DNA of 64,000 bases from an uncultured Pelagibacteraceae bacterium. Lineage in GTDB: Bacteria; Pseudomonadota; Alphaproteobacteria; Pelagibacterales; Pelagibacteraceae. The translations under genes were made by a program, and so were the position numbers. Under the pieces are notes generated by a model. The model saw only the letters and a program-made list of their open reading frames with translations, had not been told where the DNA came from and did no database searches. Below, in pieces: positions 17,491 through 26,364 of the stretch (position 1 is the stretch's first letter; each line of letters starts with the position of its first letter). The stretch covers positions 1 through 64,000 of the forward strand of contig CACJOA010000002.1 of assembly GCA_902594915.1 (NCBI GenBank). Direction: 5' to 3'.

Positions 17491-18005
17491 TTTAATAACC
17501 TTTTAATTTCTAGGGTTGAATCTTTATTTAATGGACCAATTATTCTTTTTATAATTTTTTTTTTATAAATTAAAAACGTTTCTGGAACTCCATATGCTCC
17601 CCATTCAATAGCAACTGTACCATCTGTATCGGCAAGAATTGTTTTGTATGGATTATCAAATTCTTTCAAAAAATTTTTTGCACCAGCTGAATTATCTTTA
17701 TAGTTGAGGCCAACCATCTCTAAATTTTTATATTCACTCAAACTCATCAAAAAAGGATGCTCTTCTTTACAAGGTATGCACCATGAAGCCCATATATTCA
17801 CAATATAAAATTTATCTGTTTCGAAAATTTTATCAGAATTTATCATCTTGTCTGTATCAAATATCTTTATCTCAAAATAAGGAACATCTACTTCTAATTT
17901 TATGTTTGGTGTATAGATATTTGAATTTTGTAGACCTTTATAGAATATAAAGAATATTATAAAAAATAATAATATTAAAAAAAATGGAAAAAATTTAATT
18001 CTCAT
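17487..18005 (-). CDS. ccmG: Thiol:disulfide oxidoreductase CcmG/DsbE
   Basis: A thioredoxin-fold protein of 172 residues tethered by one N-terminal helix (about residues 5-22). The redox site is IWASWCIPCKEEHP (Cys76, Cys79), followed by GLNYKDNSAGAKNFL and the cis-Pro stretch GAYGVPETFLI. It reduces disulfides in CcmH or apocytochrome c before haem attachment. It overlaps ccmF by 11 bases and ccmH by 4. Confidence 0.95.
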   Translation of the reverse strand: MRIKFFPFFLILLFFIIFFIFYKGLQNSNIYTPNIKLEVDVPYFEIKIFDTDKMINSDKIFETDKFYIVNIWASWCIPCKEEHPFLMSLSEYKNLEMVGLNYKDNSAGAKNFLKEFDNPYKTILADTDGTVAIEWGAYGVPETFLIYKKKIIKRIIGPLNKDSTLEIKRLLK

Positions 18006-19872
18006 ATTTTCTTTTTAAGAGACTTATAAATCCCCCTAAACTTATTAGTATGACTGAAAACCATATCCAAACCATAAAAGGTTTAATCTGATATCTTATA
18101 TTAAAATATTCCTGATTTTGTACTAAATTCATTGTAATAAATTTGTCAGTGAATATATCAGTTTTAATGTCAGCCTCACTTGTCACTACGTTTGGTTGAT
18201 TATAAATTCTTAGCTCAGGATTTAAGATGTCAAATTCACCATTTTCATTTTCTATCTCAAATTTACCAATTAGAGCATCATAATTTTTTATATTCTTTTT
18301 AACAAGACTATCAAAATTAATTTGAATTTTTTCTGATACAAAAGTTTCGCCAACTTTCATATTAGTTATTATTTCTTTTGAAAAAATGTTATTTAATAAA
18401 ATACTCAAAATCAAAAGACTAAAACCAAAGTGAGCTAAGTTTTGAGATAAATTGGCAAAACTTTTAGAAATAAAATCTTTTAAAGTAATCAAAAAAAGAT
18501 ACAAACCAGAACTTACCAAAATTGTGTTAATAAGAAAACTTACACTTAGATTTTTAATTATAAAAGCAGATAAAAGAATTGAAAGTATAAGAAATAAAAT
18601 TAAGTTTAATTTATTTTTAATATCTGATTTAATCCATTTAAGCTTTGGTCCTATCGCCATCACAAACAAAAAAGGAATTAAAAACGGAGTCATTAATTTA
18701 TTGTAGAATGGTGGTCCTACAGAAATTTTATTTGCATTTATAACTTCGAGAAAAATTGGATAGGTAGTTCCAATTAAAATTACAGCTAGAAAATACATCA
18801 TGAACCAATTGTTGATCAAAATTGCTGTTTCTTTACTTAACCAAAAAAATTCATAATTCTTCTTATCATTTGTCTGATGAAAGAAAAAAAAAATAAATAA
18901 AGATAAAAAAATCAAACAAAACAAAAATATTAATATAAAAAAACCTCTTCCAGGATCATTGGCGAATGTATGTACTGAATTTAGAATGCCTGATCTAACT
19001 AAAAAAGTACCACACATACTTAATGAAAAAGTTGATATAGATAAAATAATTACCCAGGATTTAAGTATTAATCTTTTTTCTAAAATTAAAATGCAATGTA
19101 AAAGTGTAGTCAATGCTAACCAAGGCATTAATGAAACATTTTCAACTGGATCCCAAAACCAAAAACCACCCCAGCCCAACTCATAGTATGCCCAAATTGA
19201 ACCTAATAAAATTCCTATAGTTAAAAAAATCCAAGATATTAAAATCCATCCTTTAATGTGACTCGCCCATTTTTGAGAAATATAATTTAAAGTCATAGCA
19301 GAAAGGGTTGAAGAGAAAATTATTGATGATCCAACGTAACCTAAATATAAGATAGGTGGATGAATAGCTAAAGCAGGATCTTGTAGAATTGGATTTAAGC
19401 CTAATCCTTCACTTGGAATAGGATAAATATAATTAAATGGATTAGAAGTCTTTAGTATAAAAATAAAAAAACCAATGATAATAATTTGCTGAAATAACAA
19501 GGTTAATATTCTGTATTTTTTATTTTGCTGTTTCGATTTTAATAAAAATAAAAATAAAAAAAGTGTTAGCACCATTAACCAGAGCAATAAACTCCCCTCG
19601 TGATTACCCCAAGTACCTGAAATTTTGTAAAAAAGAGGTTTAGTTGTATGAGAATGATTAAATACAGTTTCATTACTAAAGTCTGAATTTACAAAAGAAA
19701 TAATTAGTCCAATAAAACTTAGAATTACAAAAAATAACTGAAGAAATGAAAAAGATATTATTTTATTATCAAAAATTAGAGAATTCCTAAAATTTTTTAT
19801 TGAAAAAAAAATAATTAATATAGATAAAAAAAGTCCAAAGATTAGTGAGTAGTGTCCAATCAAACTTGCCAA
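17995..19872 (-). CDS. ccmF: Haem lyase subunit CcmF
   Basis: A multi-helix membrane protein of 625 residues that joins haem to apocytochrome c. The hallmark tryptophan-rich WWD motif is present (ELGWGGFWFWDPVENVSLMP). Conserved histidines lie around it (ALAIHPPILYLGYVG; SGTWGNHEGSLLLW). The C-terminal periplasmic segment has MKVGETFVSEKIQINF. It lies between ccmE (2-base gap) and ccmG (overlap). Confidence 0.96.
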   Translation of the reverse strand: MASLIGHYSLIFGLFLSILIIFFSIKNFRNSLIFDNKIISFSFLQLFFVILSFIGLIISFVNSDFSNETVFNHSHTTKPLFYKISGTWGNHEGSLLLWLMVLTLFLFLFLLKSKQQNKKYRILTLLFQQIIIIGFFIFILKTSNPFNYIYPIPSEGLGLNPILQDPALAIHPPILYLGYVGSSIIFSSTLSAMTLNYISQKWASHIKGWILISWIFLTIGILLGSIWAYYELGWGGFWFWDPVENVSLMPWLALTTLLHCILILEKRLILKSWVIILSISTFSLSMCGTFLVRSGILNSVHTFANDPGRGFFILIFLFCLIFLSLFIFFFFHQTNDKKNYEFFWLSKETAILINNWFMMYFLAVILIGTTYPIFLEVINANKISVGPPFYNKLMTPFLIPFLFVMAIGPKLKWIKSDIKNKLNLILFLILSILLSAFIIKNLSVSFLINTILVSSGLYLFLITLKDFISKSFANLSQNLAHFGFSLLILSILLNNIFSKEIITNMKVGETFVSEKIQINFDSLVKKNIKNYDALIGKFEIENENGEFDILNPELRIYNQPNVVTSEADIKTDIFTDKFITMNLVQNQEYFNIRYQIKPFMVWIWFSVILISLGGFISLLKRKYEN

Positions 19873-19874
19873 AA

Positions 19875-20294
19875 CTATTTCCCCTCTAGTGCTTTTTTTA
19901 CTTCCGGTGGCATATAATTTTCATCATGCTTTGCTAAAATTTTCGTAGCTAAAAATAAATTTTCATCTTTTAAAAAACCTTCAGCAACAACACCTTTACC
20001 TTCAGCGAAAAGGTTGGGTATTACACCAGAGTAAATTACATTTATTTCATTCTTATAATCCGTCACAATGAATTTAACTTCTTTTTCCTTTATTAAAATT
20101 GATTCAATTTTTACCATTCCTCCAATTCTAATTTTTTTTTTTTCAATTTCAGCTGCAGTTTTTAAATCAGAAGGAGATTTGAAATAAATCACATTATCTT
20201 CGAGTGATTTAATGATAAGAAATACCGAAAGTGATAAAATAATAAATATTAAGAAAACAAAAAAAAATCTCAATTTAACTTTACGACCATACAT
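19875..20294 (-). CDS. ccmE: Haem chaperone CcmE
   Basis: 139 residues with one N-terminal membrane anchor (about 8-29) and an OB-fold periplasmic domain ([32 protein letters not shown]). The haem-binding His123 and nearby Tyr127 are in [14 protein letters not shown]. It carries haem covalently from CcmC to CcmF. It lies 9 bases after ccmD. Confidence 0.96.
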   Translation of the reverse strand: MYGRKVKLRFFFVFLIFIILSLSVFLIIKSLEDNVIYFKSPSDLKTAAEIEKKKIRIGGMVKIESILIKEKEVKFIVTDYKNEINVIYSGVIPNLFAEGKGVVAEGFLKDENLFLATKILAKHDENYMPPEVKKALEGK

Positions 20295-20303
20295 GGTTAA
20301 AAG

Positions 20304-20531
20304 CTAGATACTTGTGGTGTTAGACAAGATTTCCTTATTAATACTTTGAGATCTCGCAAAAACTGCTCTTTCTGAATTTAGACTGCCAAACTTCGCTACA
20401 AATTTTTTTCTTTCTTTAATATATTGAAATTTTATAACAAGATAAAGTGAAACGAAACATGTTAAAGTAAATGCAAATGCTGACCACACATAAATTCCGT
20501 ATCCTTTCATTATAAAAAATTCACTTATCAT
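20304..20531 (-). CDS. ccmD: Haem exporter accessory protein CcmD
   Basis: A small protein (75 residues) with one membrane helix (about residues 12-34) and a basic stretch after it (QYIKERKKFVAKFG), as expected for CcmD, which helps release holo-CcmE from CcmC. Identification rests mostly on position between ccmC and ccmE and on the MKGYGIYVWSAFAFT start region. The ATG overlaps the ccmC stop (ATGA). An internal ATG seven codons on would give a more usual N-terminus. The C-terminal 30 residues are longer than in most CcmD proteins. Confidence 0.85.
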   Translation of the reverse strand: MISEFFIMKGYGIYVWSAFAFTLTCFVSLYLVIKFQYIKERKKFVAKFGSLNSERAVFARSQSINKEILSNTTSI

Positions 20532-21235
20532 AGTCTGTCTAAACCTTTATTTTTTATTTTTATCAGTTCTGTATTATATTTCATTAAAAAAATTAATAAT
20601 GAAAATAGAGCAAATGCCGCAGTCATTATTAATAATGGATACAACATGGATATATGGATTGATGACTCTGATAGAATATTAATTGAAGCTGGCTGATGTA
20701 AAGTGTTCCACCAATCAACAGAATATTTGATTATTGGAACATTAATTATTCCTAGAATTGAAATAACAGAAGTTATCTTAAAAATTTTTTCATTATTGTC
20801 ATACAATCTCCATGCAACCAAATAAATCAGATAAAACAGAGCCAAAATTAACATAGACGTTATTCTAGCATCCCATACCCACCAAGTTCCCCAAGTTGGT
20901 TTTCCCCAAATTGAACCTGTAACTAAAGCAACAATATTAAATACAAATCCGGAGGGTGCTAAACTTTTTGCAATTAAAAAAAAATTTCTAACCTTAAAAA
21001 TATATCCAACTGTGGATAAAAATGTAATTAAAGAAAAAACTCCAAGACTAATCCAAGCCGCTGGTACATGGACATACATAATCCTGACAGAGTGACTTTG
21101 TTTATAGTCCTCGGGGGATAAAATTAATGCCTCAGTTAACCCAATTGTAAGAATAACAATAAATAATAACAAAACATATTTTGGAGCCTTTGAAGTAATC
21201 GAAAAAATTTTATGAGGACTAAAATATTTAAACAT
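20528..21235 (-). CDS. ccmC: Haem delivery protein CcmC
   Basis: Six-helix membrane protein, 235 residues, that loads haem onto CcmE. It has the WWD motif WGTWWVWDARITSMLILAL and the two flanking histidines in RIMYVHVPAAWISL and WWNTLHQPASI. It is the first gene of ccmCDEFGH. The ABC-type subunits CcmA and CcmB are not next to it and must be elsewhere or absent. A candidate structured RNA lies 38-135 bases upstream of the start. Confidence 0.96.
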   Translation of the reverse strand: MFKYFSPHKIFSITSKAPKYVLLLFIVILTIGLTEALILSPEDYKQSHSVRIMYVHVPAAWISLGVFSLITFLSTVGYIFKVRNFFLIAKSLAPSGFVFNIVALVTGSIWGKPTWGTWWVWDARITSMLILALFYLIYLVAWRLYDNNEKIFKITSVISILGIINVPIIKYSVDWWNTLHQPASINILSESSIHISMLYPLLIMTAAFALFSLLIFLMKYNTELIKIKNKGLDRL

Positions 21236-21273
21236 TTTGAGGAGTATCTTAATTGAATTTATAGATTTTTATT

Positions 21274-21370
21274 AGGGAATAATTGTCTGATCAAGAATGC
21301 AGAGGGAGATAATAACGAAGGGTAAATATTTACATCCTTGACCAGAATATCATGAGTGTAACCTTTCCCT
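21274..21370 (-). ncRNA. Candidate structured RNA in the ccmC leader
   Basis: The 178-base gap between hspQ and ccmC holds a folded element on the minus strand. An outer helix pairs AGGGAA with TTCCCT (21365-21370 with 21274-21279). A long inner helix pairs TCTGGTCAAGGATG with CATTCTTGATCAGA (21333-21346 with 21286-21299): 14 pairs including two G-U wobbles. Those wobbles would be A-C mismatches on the plus strand, so the transcript should run leftward into ccmC. The loop (about 33 bases) and the 18-base 5' junction are the likely conserved parts. I match it to no riboswitch class I know. It could be a leader regulator of ccm genes or a separate small RNA. Confidence 0.55.
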
Positions 21371-21413
21371 GTGACGAAGATTTGAACTAAATGTGTTTAA
21401 AAGATGATATTTT

Positions 21414-21734
21414 CTAATTTGAAGGCTTAAAGTAGCTTGATCCCTTTTTTCCAGAAAAAATTTCTTCTATTAAAGGATGTTTGACTGGCTCATCAGAATC
21501 ATCACTCAGTAAATTTTGCTCTGAAACATACGCCTCGTAGGTGATTTCATCATTCTCAGCTAGGAGATGATAAAAAGGCTGATCTTTTCTGGGTCTTACA
21601 TTTTTTGGTATTGATTGATACCATTCTTCGGAATTGTTAAATTCAAAATCAACATCATATATCACACCTCTAAACTCAAAATGTTTATGTTTAACAATAT
21701 CTCCTATTGAAAATTTAGCTTTTTGTATTGGCAT
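21414..21734 (-). CDS. hspQ: Heat-shock protein HspQ
   Basis: 106 residues of the YccV/HspQ family: KFSIGDIVKHKHFEFRGVIYDVD, then PFYHLLAENDEITYEAYVSEQNL, which are the family blocks. In E. coli HspQ modulates degradation of DnaA and acts with Lon. The C-terminal 30 residues (DDSDEPVKHPLIEEIFSG) are also typical. It is divergent from yciB, with 87 bases between them, and ends 43 bases before the candidate ccmC leader RNA. Confidence 0.93.
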   Translation of the reverse strand: MPIQKAKFSIGDIVKHKHFEFRGVIYDVDFEFNNSEEWYQSIPKNVRPRKDQPFYHLLAENDEITYEAYVSEQNLLSDDSDEPVKHPLIEEIFSGKKGSSYFKPSN

Positions 21735-21821
21735 TAACTTTAGTATGGGTATTTAAAAATAAAAATCAATAAGAAAAATTATAGTTTTAAGGAAAATTTT
21801 ATTTGTGCTAATAATGTTCCT

Positions 21822-22373
21822 GTGAATAAATCTTTTTTAAAATTTCTCACCGATTTTGGACCCCTAGTTATTTTTTTTTATTATTATTATAACGGTGGGA
21901 AAGATCTAAAAGTTGCAATACCTCCATTTATAATTGCGACAATAATAGCATTAATCATAATGTGGATTTTGGAAAAAAAAATACCTAAGGTTCCACTAAT
22001 AAGTTGTATTTTGATAACTTCCTTTGGAAGCTTAACTATATATTTTAATAATCCCATGTTTATTTTTATTAAACCAACTATAATAAACGTTTTATTTGGT
22101 TTAGCTTTAATATTTGGAAAATATTTTACTAAAGAACCGGTTCTCAAAAGATTAATGGGAAAATCAATTTCCTTAACTAATGAAGGATGGGATCTTCTTA
22201 ATAAAAGATGGATTTATTTTTTCTTTAGCTTGGCTATATTAAATGAATTTATTTGGAGAACGCAATCAGAGGAGTTTTGGGTAAATTTTAAAGTTTGGGG
22301 ATTGCTACCCATAACGTTTATTTTTACAGCTTTTCAAATTGGATTAATTAATAAATATAAAATTAATGAATAA
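21822..22373 (+). CDS. yciB: Septation protein A / YciB family
   Basis: 183 residues with about five membrane helices. The family signature runs KFLTDFGPLVIFFYYYYNGG at the start, KPTIINVLFGLALIFGKYF in the middle and WIYFFFSLAILNEFIWR near the end. YciB/IspZ proteins affect cell envelope integrity and septation. The start appears to be GTG, since the upstream in-frame codons give no ATG. The end overlaps the next gene by 8 bases. Confidence 0.93.
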   Translation: MNKSFLKFLTDFGPLVIFFYYYYNGGKDLKVAIPPFIIATIIALIIMWILEKKIPKVPLISCILITSFGSLTIYFNNPMFIFIKPTIINVLFGLALIFGKYFTKEPVLKRLMGKSISLTNEGWDLLNKRWIYFFFSLAILNEFIWRTQSEEFWVNFKVWGLLPITFIFTAFQIGLINKYKINE

Positions 22374-22713
22374 GAACTTACGATTAATTGTAAATAATAA
22401 TAATTTCAAAAATAACAAACTTGAGAATAGACATTTTTTTGAAAGAGATGAATTAAAAACTATTTTAGACCTTTACGCTAAAATGGTTTCAGAAGGATCT
22501 TGGAAAGATTATGGATTAAGTATTTCCAGTAAACAGGTCAATTTTTGTGTTTTCAAAAATGCAACGGAGAATGAACTTTATAAAATTTGTAAAAATTTTA
22601 AACCGAAAAATAAAAATCTTAAATATTTAATTACAGACACAAAGGGTAAAATAATAAAAAATTCTTTTGATCTTAATGATTTGATTAAAAATACTAACTG
22701 GAAAAAATTATAA
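22366..22713 (+). CDS. DUF2794 family protein
   Basis: 115 residues matching an alphaproteobacterial family of unknown function: FFERDELKTILDLYAKMVSE, GSWKDYGLSI and FKNATENELYKICKNF correspond to the conserved FxRxEL..IL..YG, GEWRDYA and F+..E.PLY+I.K blocks. It is probably cytoplasmic. It is translationally linked to yciB. This family is a useful taxonomic pointer to Alphaproteobacteria. Confidence 0.85.
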   Translation: MNKNLRLIVNNNNFKNNKLENRHFFERDELKTILDLYAKMVSEGSWKDYGLSISSKQVNFCVFKNATENELYKICKNFKPKNKNLKYLITDTKGKIIKNSFDLNDLIKNTNWKKL

Positions 22714-22721
22714 AACCTAAA

Positions 22722-23486
22722 TTATCTTCTTTGACCAAATAATCTTAAAAGCATTATGAATAAATTTATAAAGTCTAGATAAAGTGTTAAAGCTCCCATT
22801 ACTGCTTTTTTTCCTATCAACTCACCTGTATCGCTAGCTGTGTACATATTCTTAATTTTTTGTGTATCGTAAGCAGTAAGTCCAACAAAAATTAAAACTC
22901 CAAGAACAGAGATCACAAAGTACATCATTGATGATTTCATAAATATGTTTACTAAAGAAGCAATTATAATTCCTATTAATCCCATCATTAAAAAAGATCC
23001 TAACTTTGTTAAGTCTCTTTTTGTTGTATAACCATAAATACTCATTGCCCCAAATGTAGCAGAGCAGATAAAAAATACCCTTGTCACACTCATTCCTGTA
23101 TAAACTAATAATATCGATGATAATGACAGTCCCATAAGAGATGCAAAAATCCAGAATGTGGTTTGTGCTTTTGATGCACTCATTTTATTAATACCAAAAC
23201 TCATATAAAAAACTACTCCGAGCGGAGCGAGCATTACTAACCACTTAAGTCCTGACATAAAAATTGCGTTTCCAACCTGTGTCAGACCAATAATTGCCCC
23301 CGACTCACTTGTTACAACTGACATTTTAAATGTTAAGAGCGCAATTATTCCAGTTAATAATATACCTGTAGCCATGTAATTATAAACTTTGAGCATGTAT
23401 GCTCTTAAACCTTCATCTGTAACGACTGTTGATTGTTGAGCAGCTTCTCTTGCTCTAGCTAAAATTCCTTTTTTATTAGATTCCAT
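22722..23486 (-). CDS. Bax inhibitor-1/YccA family membrane protein
   Basis: 254 residues with seven membrane helices. The C-terminal family signature is VGLTAYDTQKIKNMY followed by GALTLYLDFINLFIMLLRLFG. Homologues include E. coli YccA, which restrains FtsH, and YbhL; a pH-gated calcium leak has been shown for some. The N-terminus ARAREAAQQSTVVTDEGLRA is typical of the alphaproteobacterial branch. It is convergent with DUF2794 and divergent from the aldo/keto reductase. Confidence 0.94.
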   Translation of the reverse strand: MESNKKGILARAREAAQQSTVVTDEGLRAYMLKVYNYMATGILLTGIIALLTFKMSVVTSESGAIIGLTQVGNAIFMSGLKWLVMLAPLGVVFYMSFGINKMSASKAQTTFWIFASLMGLSLSSILLVYTGMSVTRVFFICSATFGAMSIYGYTTKRDLTKLGSFLMMGLIGIIIASLVNIFMKSSMMYFVISVLGVLIFVGLTAYDTQKIKNMYTASDTGELIGKKAVMGALTLYLDFINLFIMLLRLFGQRR

Positions 23487-23563
23487 AGGACAATATATAT
23501 AATCTTTTACTAATTATTCAAGATACCTTAAAAGATAAATAAAATTTAATTCAAAAAACCTAA

Positions 23564-24604
23564 ATGAATTATAAAAAATTAGGAAATACAGATCTTAATG
23601 TGAGTACAATTTGTCTCGGTACAATGACGTGGGGTGAGCAAAATACGCAAGAAGAAGGTTTTCAACAAATGGATTATGCTTTAGATAATGGTGTAAATTT
23701 TTGGGATACTGCTGAAATATATTCAATTCCTATGAGAGAAGAAACTTATGGTGAAACGGAAAGAATTATTGGGAATTGGTTTCAAAGGACAAAAAAAAGA
23801 AGTAAAGTTGTAATAGCTACTAAAGTGTGTGGTAATACTTCAAACAAATATATAAGAGGTGGTGGATATAATTTTGGGAAAAAAAAAATTTCTCAAGCGA
23901 TAGACGAAAGTCTGAAAAGGCTTAAGACCGATTACATCGATTTGTATCAACTTCACTGGCCGGAACGAAATACAAATTTTTTTGGTGTCCATGGATATGA
24001 ACATGATGAAAATGATAACAATTGGACACCTTTTCAAGAAATACTTGAAAGTTTAGATAAATTTATAGGCGAGGGTAAAATTAGATATATAGGGTTATCT
24101 AATGAAACCGCATGGGGATTAGCAAAATTTCTTGAACTTTCAAAACTGAAAAAACTTCCCAAAATGATGTCAGTTCAAAATCCATATAATTTACTTAATA
24201 GAACATATGAAGTTGGATTAGCCGAAATATCTGTGAGAGAAAAGAGTGGGTTGTTGGCATACTCGCCATTAGCATTTGGTTACCTAACAGGAAAATATAG
24301 AAAAAATAATCTTCCTGAAAAATCAAGAATGAAACTGTTTAAAGATTTCACAAGGTATAAAAATGAGAATGGTCAGAAAGCTATTGAAGAATACTACAAA
24401 ATATCAAAAAAATTTAACTTAAACTTCGCTCAAATGTCTTTAAAATTTTGTGAAATTCAACCTTTTATGACCAGTGTAATTATTGGGGCAACGACAATGG
24501 AACAGTTGAAAACAAATATAGAAAGTGTAAATGTTAGTTTAACAAATGAAATTATTAATGAAATCAACCAAATTCAGAAAAAATATCCAAATCCATGTCC
24601 ATAA
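23564..24604 (+). CDS. Aldo/keto reductase (Tas-like)
   Basis: An NADPH-dependent TIM-barrel reductase of 346 residues. The catalytic tetrad is visible: Asp and Tyr in FWDTAEIYSIP, Lys in VVIATKVCG and His in DLYQLHWPER. NADPH is bound through the C-terminal VIIGATTMEQLKTNI. The extended Tas-type insert around GHEHDEND-like residues (FGVHGYEHDENDNNW) is present. The natural substrate is unknown. Its end overlaps the IalB-like gene by 10 bases. Confidence 0.94.
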   Translation: MNYKKLGNTDLNVSTICLGTMTWGEQNTQEEGFQQMDYALDNGVNFWDTAEIYSIPMREETYGETERIIGNWFQRTKKRSKVVIATKVCGNTSNKYIRGGGYNFGKKKISQAIDESLKRLKTDYIDLYQLHWPERNTNFFGVHGYEHDENDNNWTPFQEILESLDKFIGEGKIRYIGLSNETAWGLAKFLELSKLKKLPKMMSVQNPYNLLNRTYEVGLAEISVREKSGLLAYSPLAFGYLTGKYRKNNLPEKSRMKLFKDFTRYKNENGQKAIEEYYKISKKFNLNFAQMSLKFCEIQPFMTSVIIGATTMEQLKTNIESVNVSLTNEIINEINQIQKKYPNPCP

Positions 24605-25113
24605 CAATTACTAAAAAAACACTTTTAATATCTTTTATTTTTTACATAATTTCTTTTTCAAATGTTTTAAGCGATGATTTAAAAAAAGTTGGAAAATATA
24701 AAGATTGGGAAGTCATTGTAATGTCAGAAACTGCTGGTAAAGTTTGTTTCGCTCAATCAACTCCAGTATTACAAGCACCAAAAAAAAATAAAAGAGATGC
24801 AAGATTATTTGTAACATTCAGGCCAAATGAAAAAATTTCAAATGAAATAAGTGCAACTGCAGGATATGAATTTAATAAAAATAATTCTGTTTTAGCAACT
24901 TCTGGTAACAATAAATTCAAATTTGATATCAAACAACAAGGATTCGCTTGGATGACTAGCTCTAAAAAAGAGCAAACAATGATAAAAATTATGAAAAAGG
25001 GTTCAAGAATTATGCTGACAGGTTATAATGAAAAAGGATCTCAAACTATTGACCATTACTCACTATTAGGATTTACAAAAGCTTATAATACTGCAAAAAA
25101 AGCTTGCAGTTAA
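24595..25113 (+). CDS. Invasion-associated locus B (IalB)-like periplasmic protein
   Basis: 172 residues with a signal peptide (about residues 1-26, ending NVLSDD). The family pattern is YKDWEVIVMSETAGKVCFAQ with a Cys, and a closing Cys at AKKACS, probably a disulphide pair. GFAWMTSSKKEQTMIKIMKKG and DHYSLLGFTKAY fit the IalB fold. The family is widespread in Alphaproteobacteria and named for a Bartonella factor; in a free-living ocean bacterium it is more likely an envelope protein. It lies 3 bases before argG. Confidence 0.85.
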   Translation: MSITITKKTLLISFIFYIISFSNVLSDDLKKVGKYKDWEVIVMSETAGKVCFAQSTPVLQAPKKNKRDARLFVTFRPNEKISNEISATAGYEFNKNNSVLATSGNNKFKFDIKQQGFAWMTSSKKEQTMIKIMKKGSRIMLTGYNEKGSQTIDHYSLLGFTKAYNTAKKACS

Positions 25114-25116
25114 CCA

Positions 25117-26304
25117 ATGAAATCAAAAAAAAGAATTGTCCTCGCTTATTCAGGTGGTTTAGATACATCGATAATTCTTAAATGGCTTCAAGAAAATTAC
25201 GACGCTGAAGTAATTTGTTACACTGCTGATATAGGTCAAAAAATAGATCGAAAAAAAATTTTATCAAATGCCAAGAAATTTGGCGTAAAAAAAATTATCA
25301 TAAAAGACCTTAAGGATATTTTTGTAAAAGATTATGTTTTTCCGATGTTGCGGGGTCATGCAATTTATGAGGGAGTCTATTTACTAGGGACATCAATAGC
25401 CAGACCATTAATTGCAAAAGATCAAATAAGAATTGCAAAAAAATATAAAGCGTATGCAGTATCTCACGGTGCAACAGGGAAAGGAAACGATCAAGTGAGA
25501 TTTGAACTTGGTTATCATTATTTTGATCCAAAAATTGATGTCATAGCGCCTTGGAGAATTTGGAAACTAAAATCTAGGACAGATTTAATTAACTATGCGA
25601 AAAAACATGGTATTCCTATTCCAAAAGATAAAAAAGGTGAGCCTCCCTTTTCAGTAGATGATAATTTATTTCACACCTCGACGGAAGGAAAGATATTAGA
25701 AAATCCAAAAAATTCTGCACCAGAATTCATTTTTCAAAGAACAATTTCACCTGAAAGGGCTTCTAGAAAAGCAAAGAATATATCTATTGATTTTAAAAAT
25801 GGTGACCCTGTAGCACTAGATGGAAAAAAATTCAGACCAGCAAAATTATTAGAAAAATTGAATCAATTAGCTGGAGATAACGGTATTGGAAGAGTTGATC
25901 TCGTAGAAAATAGATTTTTAGGAATAAAATCCAGGGGGGTATATGAAACTCCAGGAGGAACATTGCTTATCAATGCTCATAGAGCGATAGAATCTGTCAC
26001 TTTAGATAAAAATACAATGCACCAAAAAGATAGTGTCATGCCAAGATATGCGGAACTGATATATAATGGCTACTGGTATTCAAAAGAAAGATTTAAAATC
26101 CAAAAAATTATCGACATGAACCGAAATAAAGTAAATGGGACAGTTAAGCTTAAACTTTATAAGGGAAATATTACAATTCAATCAAGAGTAACCAAAAGCA
26201 AGGCTTACTCAATGCAAAAAGTTTCTTTTGAGGAAAATAAATCTTTTAATAAATCAAATGTTGAAAAATTTATAGATATTCATAAAAAAAAGTTAAGAAA
26301 CTAG
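25117..26304 (+). CDS. argG: Argininosuccinate synthase
   Basis: Joins citrulline and aspartate using ATP in arginine synthesis. The N-terminal P-loop-like LAYSGGLDTSIILKWLQE, the ATP/citrulline stretch SHGATGKGNDQVRFE and VDDNLFHTSTEGKILENP are diagnostic. Its 395 residues match the family length. argH is not adjacent. A 60-base gap with a possible promoter for the next gene follows. Confidence 0.97.
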   Translation: MKSKKRIVLAYSGGLDTSIILKWLQENYDAEVICYTADIGQKIDRKKILSNAKKFGVKKIIIKDLKDIFVKDYVFPMLRGHAIYEGVYLLGTSIARPLIAKDQIRIAKKYKAYAVSHGATGKGNDQVRFELGYHYFDPKIDVIAPWRIWKLKSRTDLINYAKKHGIPIPKDKKGEPPFSVDDNLFHTSTEGKILENPKNSAPEFIFQRTISPERASRKAKNISIDFKNGDPVALDGKKFRPAKLLEKLNQLAGDNGIGRVDLVENRFLGIKSRGVYETPGGTLLINAHRAIESVTLDKNTMHQKDSVMPRYAELIYNGYWYSKERFKIQKIIDMNRNKVNGTVKLKLYKGNITIQSRVTKSKAYSMQKVSFEENKSFNKSNVEKFIDIHKKKLRN

Positions 26305-26330
26305 CTAATAATTCAACATCAATTTAAATA

Positions 26331-26358
26331 TTGTCAATTGTGAAAAAAAACATAATTT
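26331..26358 (+). promoter_or_regulatory. Possible sigma-70 promoter giving a near-leaderless transcript
   Basis: TTGTCA, a 16-base spacer and TAATTT end 6 bases before the ATG of the membrane protein gene at 26365. If it is used, transcription would begin at or just before the start codon. AT-rich DNA yields such matches by chance, so this is weak. Confidence 0.25.
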
Positions 26359-26364
26359 AGTTCT

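Noticed and set aside
21274-21370. The ccmC leader element as 4.5S SRP RNA or 6S RNA
   Set aside because: The conserved SRP apical motif (GGAAG.AGCAGC type) is absent and it is too short for 6S RNA.
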